Below are positions 21,745-31,744 of a stretch of DNA of 64,000 bases, piece by piece. The stretch lies in the NCBI GenBank assembly GCA_963920575.1, contig OY986965.1:406866-470865 (forward strand), written 5' to 3'. The translations under genes and the position numbers were made by a program. Source of the DNA: Narthecium ossifragum (taxonomy: Eukaryota > Streptophyta > Magnoliopsida > Dioscoreales > Nartheciaceae). The notes beneath the pieces are model-generated. The model had not been told where the DNA came from. It made no database searches and worked only from the letters and a program-made list of their open reading frames with translations. Position 1 is the stretch's first letter, and the number at the start of each line of letters is the position of its first letter.

Positions 21745-24700
21745 TTACCTCTTTAAAGAGAGATTTTGAGATAAAAGAGCAATCTTTTCACGGATTGCCC
21801 TAAAGCATTGTTTGTTCTTCACAAGCTCACCCTTCAACTCGACTTGGCGATCTTTTGAGGAATTCGCCTCCAAAGCGACGTACTCTTGCATCATTTGGTT
21901 GCCCTCCTCAGCCAGTTGAGTAGTTTCGCGAAGGAGATAGTTCTTCTTAGTAGTACACTGGGCGATTTTTTCCTCTAACTCTTTCATTTGGTTCTGGTAA
22001 CCGAGAATCTCTGATTCTGTTTCGCCAATATCATCAGTATTTTTCTGAAGTTGTTTGACACGATTGCTGATGACGTCTTTGATATGGGTACGCCGCTCTT
22101 GACGTTCCCCTATAAGAACTATTTCATTCATCAAGTTGTTTCTCTCAGCAGTCAGACTCTCAACCTTGATCTTAATGTTGTGGATATCGTCCATATCACT
22201 GGATGAAAACCCTAAGATTGTTGGATCCACAGAGAGAAAGGGTGTTATAGCTTGGTCCAGTGCTTCGCTATCTGATCTGGTGAGATCTTCTTCAGGTAGT
22301 TTGTCCAAAACTACAAGACATTGAGATAGGGCTCGCCTGAATTCTTCATGTTGACTCCCTTGTGCAACTTCAGGGTCAACAGCCGTTTTCTTGGCAGTCA
22401 CTATAGAATGCCAGGAATCCGAGAAGGCCTGGACAATATTCATTAAATGGGCACCCTGAAAAGAACAAGCATTCAGTAAGAGTTAACACTAAATGATCGA
22501 CAGAATCGAATTGAACGATAAAATACCTGTGAAGAGGTAGAACTGGATGGATGAGTAGTGGGAGTAACAAAAGATGAAATTGAAGTCTTCATCGCAGAGG
22601 GAGCAGCTGCAGGGTTTTTAGTAGTCGCCTTTGTTTGAACATCAGTAGTTGATGTCAAAACATGAGAAGTTGGTGATATAATATCGTCCATCACTTGTTC
22701 AGGGACGTCGCGATGGGTTGTTGGAGATGCAATTATTGCCTCTGTTGATGAGACAACTGGAGAAGCAGCGATGCCCGGCTTAACGGTTTTGGCCGAGAGA
22801 TCTTCAACTTGAGTTGGAGCAGTTGGGATTTTAGGAGAAGCTGATACAGAAGATAAACTCGCATTACCAAGGTCTCGTAAAAAACTATACGGACCATGAA
22901 CGAGTTTTCTACCAGTTAATGACAAACCTGGTTTAGATGGAGTCGTATTTAAGACGTCAAAGATATTGTTATCGTCTTCATCCTCATCTTCTCGACCAGA
23001 ATCTTGACCACCAGATTTTGGTTTCCTCGACTCCTAAAAGAGTTAAAAGTCAGAGAATGGTCGATTGAATCGATCATCAATAAAATAAAAGTTATCTATA
23101 CTTTTATATTCTTTTGGGCGAGTCGTTTGAATCTACCACCAGAACGTACTTGCGCCTTGGTTTTTGAGGAAGATTTGGCCGAGGAAGTTGGAGGCACACT
23201 CTCATCAGCATGATCAGGAGAAGTTGGAGGATGTTCCTCGACCATTTGTGATGGAGACGTATCAACCACAACCTCAGGAACTTTGGTTGTAGGTCGAGAA
23301 GGAGACAAAGAATATAAAGAGCTCGGAGTACTAGAGCCCACTTCTACAGCAGCCCTGAAGACGCAAAAGTTTAAGTATCAAAAGGAAAAGGCAAACATAA
23401 CAAGAAAGAAAATGTTATGATACTCACGTGACATGAGCAGATTGACTGCTTCGATGACTGCTGCTGGGAGAATCAACCTTTTCCTCTGCAATTGGCCGAG
23501 AAGATGATTGATCTTTTTGAGAGGAAGATGGTTGAGGTTGGACGATAGTTTTTCCTTGACTACGTCTCTTTGTAAGCGGCTCATCATCCTCATCGTCAGA
23601 ATCTATCGATCGAGGAGATGATTTATTTTTTGGAGAAGAAGATGGTTGAGGTTGGACGACGGTTTTTCCTTTACCGCGCTTCTTTTTGGGCGGTGCATCG
23701 CCCTCATCGTCTGAACCTATCGATCATATTGTATTAGATGAAAAAAGGATATAAAAAATTCAAGGAGAACGATGAAGATATACCTTTTGTCTTTCGTTTG
23801 CTTGGTCGATGACTAGCAATCACTTGCTTTTGTCTTTTCTTCTCCTTTGGAGGAATGAACTTTTCAAAAACTAGGTCCTTGTCAGCAAAGAAAAGACGTT
23901 CATCAACCATTTCTTTTCAGCTATCAGTGATACTAGCTTCAATCTCGCTAGTAGGCTCAAAAGGTCTAAGCCTAAACCTCTTGATGAGGAACAATTCTCT
24001 CTTATCCACATAAATTACTCGCTCCATCTCTGAGAAAACACATCGCCCTCTAGCGACGATATTAAAGCTGAAGTATGGTGGCACTGGCCAAGACTGTTTA
24101 AGGCCAAATTGACGAGCAGCAAAATTGGGAGCGTAAACTTCTACTCCACATTTATTGTTTGCCTTACCCCAAGCCGTATCAAAATGAAGGTCACGGTCGA
24201 TGAGAAAACGAGCCCAAGCTAATATTTTATCATCAGACTCTAAGTCTGAAGAAAGGTCAAGCAAAGGCTTAATAGACGATGGATGAGACTCAGGATTGAA
24301 TGGGCGATAAGAAGAAAAATTGGACAGAGTATAGAAATAATTGAAGGCCTGTCGAAAGGACTTGGGAATAGAAGATGAAGAAAGATACAAATGGCCTTGA
24401 GTTCTGGCCGATGACGATGAAGGTGGCATATGAAGATCAGGGAAGTAAGCTCTAAGCCATAGTTGGACGAGCCACAAAGGACCAAATCCCGTCAAGCTAC
24501 CCCCTTCTCTCAACTGCTCAAGGACGAGATACATTCCTCGATAAATGGCCGACAAAATAAAAGGAGCAAGAGAAAAAACTTGTTTGCCCGAGGAAAGATC
24601 CCGAGCGAGTGGGATATACCCCTTAACAGGCTTTTTGGCAGGAAGGCAAAGGACATATTTACAAAGCCAATAGTAAATGAACGCTAATCGTTCAAGAGAG

Positions 24701-25368
24701 TTTGGAGGGCCATCGCTCTCAGACAACTTGGCATAGTAACTAATGAAAAGACTATAGTTCTTATCGGCCTCAAAAACGATTTCTTTCTTGGGTACGTCCA
24801 TATTGGCCGATACAGAAGTACCAAGTGGAGTTAAACCGGTTAAGAGCGATATGTCCATTATAGTTATGGTGAGCGAACCAAAAGGGAAGACAAAATTGTT
24901 ATATTCTGTCGACCAAAAAAGAAGCGACGAAATAAGCAAGTTAGAATCTTGAAGAGGAATCATGGTGCTCAAGTCCAAGAAATCCAAAATACCCGCCTCA
25001 GAAAAAATTGACTTAGTCTCAGAATGGCCAATCATCCTATTATACCATTTGACAAACTTGTCATCAACTAATGGCCAGGAGATGATAGGGTTTTTTGAAG
25101 AAAGAGAAGAGAGATTTAGGGTTCCAGAAAAGGGCAAATCGCCAGAAATAGGAAAAGAATTCACAAGAACAGTCTCCTCGGAACCAAGGGAAGGAATACT
25201 TTCCGGAATGAAGCAAGGACCCAAAGTAAATAATTGAGAGTTAAGGTCACCTTCCCGGACCAGATAACCGCTCCTTATATCATCCGACTTCATGTTTTCA
25301 TTGAAATCTCCCACGGCGGACGTCACTTCTTTCTGCACATTATTATCAGCTTTGATCTCACGAACCAT
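21745..25368 (-). CDS. Antisense spliced gene inside the retrotransposon: plant-mobile-domain-like protein
   Basis: Five exons, 5' to 3': 25368-23784, 23716-23428, 23354-23102, 23033-22527 and 22455-21745. The four introns are only 67-73 bp, all GT-AG, and phases match at every join, giving 3345 nt. One TGA at 23919-23917 breaks the frame, which stays open after it. The first ~460 residues resemble the plant mobile domain (aminotransferase-like, as in MAIL1/MAIN proteins): FVKWYNRMIGHSETKSIF, then FPFGSLTITIMDISLLTGLT. The middle has a basic stretch (PPKKKRGKGK) within two 38-codon repeats and is Ser/Thr/Pro-rich. The last ~230 residues look coiled-coil (MKELEEKIAQ). A TATA-like TTTATTTAA lies about 145 bp upstream (25511-25519). 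Extra antisense ORFs with this domain are known in Tat elements; the role is unknown. Confidence 0.75.
23487..23714 (-). repeat. Two tandem 114-bp units in exon 2 of the antisense gene
   Basis: Units at 23714-23601 and 23600-23487 each encode 38 residues: an acidic start (SDDEGD / SDDEDD), a basic cluster (KKKRGKGK / TKRRSQGK), then VQPQPSSS and a Ser-rich end. The basic clusters look like nuclear-localisation signals. Confidence 0.8.
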
Positions 25369-25710
25369 GATGACGAATGGGTGTAGACGCCGGAGTTAAG
25401 AAGAAAAGAACAAAGAACCGCCGCGGAGGTAGGTAAAGAGCAGTAAAACCCTAGGAGACTTGAAGAAGAAGACAGGCGAAGAAAGTTCTTTCCTTGCTAA
25501 AGGAAGGGATTTAAATAAAGGGTTTTTTGTCGTTACTTGCCAGAAGGTTTAAATGCCGGATCCCAAAAGATTTGGATAGAGAAAAGAAACGGCGCAGCGG
25601 TTCATTTTCCTAAACATCCGCCATGATTAAATTTGAAAACATAGGCAAAACGGTCAAATCCCGGATGATGTGGTCACCTCGTCATTAAAGTGTCTCCTCG
25701 ATTACCGCAT

Positions 25711-25721
25711 GGGGGGCAAAA
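25711..25721 (+). other. Polypurine tract
   Basis: GGGGGGCAAAA lies directly against the start of the 3' LTR, where plus-strand DNA synthesis is primed in LTR retrotransposons. Confidence 0.8.
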
Positions 25722-26986
25722 TGTTAGCCAAAATAATGACTAACTCATAAATGACGGACACGTAAGCAGAAAGCAATTACTAAATGAACGATAACTACAT
25801 AATCTTATCGACCAGATGAAACCTATCGACCAAATGAACGATAGAGTCTATCGACCAAATGGACGATAAAATATCGACCAAATGAAACGATGGAATCTAT
25901 CGACCAAAATGGACGATAGAATTTTAACCAAATGGATGATATCGTCCATATGTCACCATCATTTAAAGGACTATGGACGATCATCGCCCAAAAGTCACAA
26001 TTGGACATGTTACTCAATTTTATCGTCCAAAAGCAATTAACACGTGTGCCAAATATGGTTAAAAAACACATGCAGGTATGACGTGGACAAGAAACGATAA
26101 GTAAGCCAACGTAATCATGACGTATGCAATGAACGAGAATCGACCACGTGTACTCTCCAAACCAGACACAAACGTGGGAGAAGCTGTTACGGAGCAGTTC
26201 GCACACGATCTCCTTTTTCCATGCCATCAACCCTCAAGGCGGGAGCAGTTATTCAGTTCCTTAGTATAAATAGCTTCTCTTCTCCACTGTAAACCCCCCC
26301 GACAATCTGTAACCTGCTCTTAAGCATGGCTTTCGTTTCTTTTGTACCTGTAAGTTGATTAATAAAGCTTTCAGTTTGATTAATGACGTCTTTTATTGCT
26401 TTTTTAGCATAATCTCAATAATGTAGTCGTTTAATCGTCTTCTCCTCTTTTCTTTCTGTCTTGTAGTTCTAGGTTAATGGATTTCTTTCCGTTTCCGTTT
26501 TCTGTCAGTTTCTTTTCCATAGTTTAATTAAATTAAATTAGTTTTAAGTAAGATTAAATTAGTCTTTTAATTACTGTTTCGTTATTCATGATCATAGGAG
26601 TATTTTAAGATTAATTTAGGTTTAATTAGTCCTTTTTATTGCTTTTCTTACAGCTTTCTTTACTGTTTTTCATTAGAATAAGTTACTGTTTTCTTAGATT
26701 AAGTTAATTTAATAGGTTTTATTGCGTTTTCTAGATTCAGTAATTTAAGTTGATTTTTATGTTTTATTTAATTTCGTAATCTTAGACAATTTACAGCCTT
26801 TTTTAGGTTAATTTTGATAATTAGATTATTTAATTAGGTCTAATCTAGATTTCCATATTACTTGACATCTCTGGTTCATTAATTTGAAAGAGTAGAACTC
26901 AACTGCAATCGTTTGATACTTAAGTGTGAAATAGGATTTTGACTTTGACTATTTGACCGGTCAACGGTTGGATTTCCTCTCTAACA
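25722..26986 (+). repeat. 3' LTR (1265 bp)
   Basis: Matches 12297-13563 with about 18 substitutions and two 1-bp indels counted by eye. It carries the same U3 motif array, with the perfect palindrome here reduced to TGGATGATATCGTCCA. It is followed by the CAATT target duplication at 26987-26991. Confidence 0.95.
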
Positions 26987-27338
26987 CAATTAACAAAATC
27001 TTTGAAGGTCGTAGACACATTAATATGCGAGAACATAGATATATTTAAAAGTTTTCCCACTAAGCTAATAATTATTGAACATTTTTAAATCGTATCATAG
27101 ATTCAATCGTGGTTTGGCACGTGCTTCAACTTGCGGAACCACTGCTTATTATTGAAGAATGGAATCCACTGCTTTACCTCAACCGGGCAACCTCCACTTG
27201 TTATAGTTGTAGTTATTCCCGCTGTTCTTATCCTAACAGCTAATTGCTATCTGACGACGCGAGTTCGAAGCCCGAATCCCCTTCAAACCCTAGCCCCATT
27301 AATCCGCCATGAACGCGCCTTAGAAGCTCCAAACGGCC

Positions 27339-28715
27339 ATGTCGATGGATCCGCATCGCCCCGAGAAGAACGGCCGCTGCTATGGCGAAGGCGAGGAGAA
27401 CGGCCCGGCGGTCAAGAAGATGCGACCGTCGCCGACTATCACCGCCGATGAGATCGTCGAGGAGTTCTCCCACCACGCCCCCGGCGTCGCCCGGATCAAC
27501 AACGGCAGCTTCGGGAGCTGCCCCGGCTCTGTTCTTGCTGCCCAGTCGCGGTGGCAGCGGTTGTTCCTCGCGCAGCCTGACGACTTCTACTTCCACGGCC
27601 TCCAGCCCTCGATCCTCCGATCACGGACACTGGTCCGCGATCTCATCAACGCTGACGAGGTTGACGAGGTCTCCCTCGTCGACAACGCCACCACAGCCGC
27701 AGCCGTCGTCCTCCAGCGCGCAGCATGGGCGTTCCGCGAGGGTCCCTTCTCCCCTGGCGACGCGGTTGTCATGCTCCACTACGCGTATGGCGCCGTTAAG
27801 AAGTCCATCCATGCCTATGTCTCCCGCGCCGGCGGACACGTCATCGAGGTCCCCCTCCCTTTCCCCGTCTCCTCCCCCGATGAGATTGTCCAAGAATTCA
27901 AGAACGCTTTGGCGATTGGGAAAGCTAATGGCCGGAAGGTCCGTCTTGCCGTCATCGACCATATTACGTCGATGCCGAGTGTTGTGATTCCTGTGAAAGA
28001 ACTGACCAAGATTTGCCGCCAGGAGGGTGTCGATCAGGTCTTCATCGATGCTGCTCATGCTATTGGCAATGTGGAGATTGATGTGAAGGACATTGGGGCT
28101 GACTTCTATACCAGCAATCTCCATAAGTGGTTCTTTTGCCCCCCTTCGGTCGCATTCCTCTACTGCCGGAAATCCTTAGTGTCCAATGAGATGCATCATC
28201 CGGTGGTCTCCCATGAGTACGGCAATGGACTGGCCATAGAGAGCGGGTGGATTGGAACAAGGGACTACAGTGCCCAGCTTGTCGTCCCTGAGGTATTAGA
28301 TTTCATCAATAGATTTGAAGGTGGGATAGAAGGGATTCGAAAGAGAAACCATGATAAGGTTGTCAAGATGGGAAAGATGCTGGCAGAGGCATGGGGAACT
28401 TGCCTGGGGTCGCCCCCACACATGTGCTCGAGCATGGTCATGGTTGGGTTGCCGAGGTCTTTGAGGATATCAAGCAATGAGGACGCAATGAATTTGAGGA
28501 ATATGTTAAGGAAGGACTTTGATATTGAAGTTCCGATATACCATAAACCGATTGATGGCGAGGTCAGTGAGAAACCTTTGAGCGCTCTGTTGACAGGGTA
28601 TGTGAGGATTTCTCATCAGGTATACAATGTGGAGAATGAGTATCACAGGCTTAAAGATGCAATCAACAAGCTTGTGCAGGATAACTTCAATTGTGGGATG
28701 TTACCATCCAAATGA
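27339..28715 (+). CDS. LCD: L-cysteine desulfhydrase (PLP-dependent), intronless
   Basis: A complete 458-residue frame of the plant LCD family, which splits L-cysteine into pyruvate, ammonia and hydrogen sulfide, a signalling molecule. The sequence is a class V aminotransferase fold. It contains INNGSFGSCPGSV near the start, VFIDAAHAIGNVEID (the Asp-His pair facing the cofactor) and TSNLHKWFFCP, whose Lys (about residue 263, codon 28125-28127) should hold PLP, then GTRDYSA. Start ATG 27339 is followed by a second in-frame ATG six bases later; either could be used. No transit peptide is evident, which suits a cytosolic or nuclear form. The first half is extremely GC-rich at third positions and the second half is not, a gradient seen in many monocot genes. 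The Tat element ends 350 bp upstream. Confidence 0.9.
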   Translation: MSMDPHRPEKNGRCYGEGEENGPAVKKMRPSPTITADEIVEEFSHHAPGVARINNGSFGSCPGSVLAAQSRWQRLFLAQPDDFYFHGLQPSILRSRTLVRDLINADEVDEVSLVDNATTAAAVVLQRAAWAFREGPFSPGDAVVMLHYAYGAVKKSIHAYVSRAGGHVIEVPLPFPVSSPDEIVQEFKNALAIGKANGRKVRLAVIDHITSMPSVVIPVKELTKICRQEGVDQVFIDAAHAIGNVEIDVKDIGADFYTSNLHKWFFCPPSVAFLYCRKSLVSNEMHHPVVSHEYGNGLAIESGWIGTRDYSAQLVVPEVLDFINRFEGGIEGIRKRNHDKVVKMGKMLAEAWGTCLGSPPHMCSSMVMVGLPRSLRISSNEDAMNLRNMLRKDFDIEVPIYHKPIDGEVSEKPLSALLTGYVRISHQVYNVENEYHRLKDAINKLVQDNFNCGMLPSK

Positions 28716-31700
28716 GAAACCGTGGAATTCTACCCCATAAACCAGTATGTTCCCTTTTCAAACATTCCATTTCAATAGTCTGAGAAATATTTGTGTATGA
28801 TGCTGTCTATCGCATAAACTTGTCACTTGCGAGGAAGTATATGTACATGATACTATTTATACAAAAAATCGTATAAATGATGAGTGATAATTTTTGTGTG
28901 TTATCGAATACGTTTTGACATCTTTGTCCTTTTACTCTTTTGCATGTGACTTCAAAAGATTAAAAATAGAATTTCATACCTTTGGCATGACACCAGAAAA
29001 TAGGTCTAAGGGTTAGTGAATGTCAAGAGTCGTATCTGAATGAATTTCAGACTAGCACCTTGAAAATATGATGCCCCTTACTTCAGTAGTTTCTGTTTAC
29101 ACACATAAATGAAAGAAAGAAATGACAGGAAGCAAGGATTTTGGCCTTTTGAAGATTTCCCCCTCCTATGTAAGGAAAAACTTAGGTTTCAAATGATCTT
29201 TTACATTGGAAAGGTTGAGGATATATAGATTAACTAGTCGAGTAATTTAGCTTGATAGATTAATGTAGCTTAGGTAAGTTCTGTGTGGAAAGGTGTTTAG
29301 CTGGCTATGGAGCTTATAGAATGATAAAAGCTTTCGAGGAAGCGTTGATAATGAACTAACAAAAGTGTTTTACTAAAAAATATGTCAACCTAGTACTATT
29401 CAAGAGAACCCTAAAATGAAACATAGCACTAGTTAAGAAATATAGGAATGTTGTTACTTGCTAATGTTGTTTGACTTACAGCCACAAGTTTGTGAGCTTA
29501 GGGAGGGAATGTTTTGAACCAGCCAACGAATTAAGGAAATGATGAGTACTTACAAATGCCGTCAATTTGTTTTTAAAAGAAGTTTTCCAGGTTGCACAAA
29601 CAAAATTTTTGGCATGATACGGTACAACTAAGAAGCTTGGCCTTCATGCAAACAGCATTAGCTTCCCTTTCAAAAGTGGTGGGATTCAATTTCTAAGATG
29701 CATCATGTACTTAGCTTATCAAATGATTTTGGTTCTGAAAACTTTCTCTATTTGTTGTTACCTGCTATGAGTCTAGGGGTCATGGAGCCAATTCTGATTC
29801 TAACTTCGTTCTTGCATATGGAATGGACTTCAGTAACCAATAAGCATAGATGCCAAGGTAGGGGAGTTCTGTTTATGAAACTCTTGCATTCTCATCATCT
29901 TGGCTAGACAAAAAGTAATCCATGTGCTATATTGGACGGAACTGCAATTCTATTTAGAATGCTGATTTCCTCCAACAGCCTTTGACCCCATGACGCATCA
30001 TCATCTTTCATGTAAAGGCCAGTAGATATCTGTGTTATCTTGATGCTCTCGTCAATGAAAATTATCCCGATTCTTCAAGTGTCTCTTATGAATCTCTTCT
30101 CTCTATCTTTTTTTTGTCATTGTTGTATGGGCTGTTCATGTGCCCATTTTATGTCAGAGAGAGAGATTGGTCTTTGGGAACTTACTCTGGTGGTTTATGA
30201 GATCAAATACAAACCCTGCATAAGGTCGGTGTTGTAATTCACATCGTCTTGATCAGCTGTAATCTTTTAACTAGGATAGTTCAATATAGATGATCATGCA
30301 TCTGAATGTTATGATAGGCAGTTCGCCTGTTCCTGATTTCTACTTTCGCAGCTTTTTCTGTTAGCATCGGATTGTTTAAAAATCTTGTGTGCACTGGTCT
30401 TTTAGACACCTTCTCAATGTCACAGACAGCTTTTGTAACCTACATGTTGTTTGTGCTTGTATATCTCTTGTGTACTTCTATGTGACATGAATTATGCCAT
30501 CTCTGTTGAGTGTTCTTATAATTCAGATGCATTAATAGCCTATCTATGATCTTCATTCGGTCATTATAAATGTTACACTTGTGCAAATGTTTTCTTTGCC
30601 ATGTATAGTAATGATACCATATACAACTAATTTTGGAGCTCCTATTAGTCCATGTTTCTGAATCCATTTATTGCTAATGCTTTGCAGTCATTATCCTGAA
30701 GTCCTCTTAGGTGAGGGCTTTGATTTTGATGGGCAGCGCGATACAAGGGCGGGTTGCTATAAACTGTAGGAGTGAATTGCCTGAATTGTATGCGGGGGCA
30801 TGCCTTTTATCCTATGCCTTTGTTTTTTGTCACTGTTGTAATTCATTAAAATAAATTGTAGTCATGTACTGTTCTAGCTAGAGGCTGTTTAAAACATAAA
30901 GTCTAGTTGACGTTTTAGCTTTATGCTGACAACTGAATTCTGAAATTGCATTAATGGCTTCTACAGCAGAAGCAGAAGCTCGAGATAATTGCATTGCTCT
31001 CGTGAATAACCCAGCTTTGTGGCCATGATTTGTTCATCAAGGTTTTTTGCTTTCAAACAATTTCCCTGGACTTAATGGACAACTAGTCTTCAGACTGGTG
31101 TTGCAGTTAAAATGATGAAAGGTGATTGCAACTTCCACAATTGCAGGTGCGGGTGCTGCAACCAGTATGGTTTCATGTGGCTTTTGTTTCAGAATTTCAA
31201 AGAGCAGCATCTCGGTGAAGCATATCTCTTGTAGTATAAAAGATGGAAAGAAGCAGATCTCTTGTAACATTCTAGTGTGGGAATATTTGCAGTCTTTACA
31301 TGCATCTCTGGCTTTGCTCGACCTCATTAAATTAGTCAGGCCTACTTTGTCGCAGAATTCTTAGATTGGTGGCATTCTGTTCTTGTTACATGGATTCATT
31401 TTCTTGATGGAGTGCTGAGCTTTTTGGCCCCCTCTTCTGGCTGCCACGTGGTGGTGGCCAGTAATCGGGAGTTTGGGCTGGGCCTTTCGATTTTGGGTAG
31501 GCCTCTATAGGCCATGCGATCGCCGAATTGGGCCCCCCATTGGGACATTGGGCTATCGAAACAACCAGGTTACTTTAACCCTGTAAACCCAAGGGGGTTT
31601 ATCGTTAAATGTTACCTGAAATCCGGGGTCATCGGAAATTATAAGAACTCCTATGTAGGTTTCGCCTGCGAAACCGTAGTTTCCTCCGCTTCTAACCCCG

Positions 31701-31744
31701 ATAGCCCCTCGCCGCATATAGTTAGTTATTCTTCGGCGGTGGAG
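28716..31744 (+). other. LCD 3' flank and upstream region of the FAM192A-like gene
   Basis: No coding region is supported over these 3 kb. A possible late 3' UTR exon occurs near 30690-30860, ending near AATAAA at 30850-30855, so LCD transcripts may carry a 3' UTR intron; this is tentative. At 31430-31620 the DNA becomes richer in GGCCCA/TGGGCC-type boxes, common in plant housekeeping promoters, just before the next gene. Confidence 0.4.

Larger units (their letters stand above)
12297..26986 (+). mobile_element. Full-length Ty3/gypsy LTR retrotransposon, Tat lineage, with antisense gene (14.69 kb)
   Basis: Two near-identical LTRs (TG...CA) flank the element, and the 5-bp target duplication CAATT is present at 12292-12296 and 26987-26991. 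Order inside: 5' LTR, primer-binding site, gag-protease, RT, RNase H, second RNase H, integrase without a chromodomain, a non-coding spacer, an antisense multi-exon gene, polypurine tract, 3' LTR. Gypsy domain order, dual RNase H and an extra antisense ORF before the 3' LTR are known hallmarks of the Tat (Retand/Ogre-type) lineage. By eye the LTRs differ at about 18 substitutions and 2 indels in about 1265 bp (roughly 98.5% identity), so insertion is recent. Four in-frame stops in the sense frames suggest this copy cannot move alone. Confidence 0.93.

Noticed and set aside
27240..28124. Long minus-strand open frames opposite the desulfhydrase gene
   Set aside because: GC-rich shadow frames; only the plus frame has the PLP-binding motif and family sequence.
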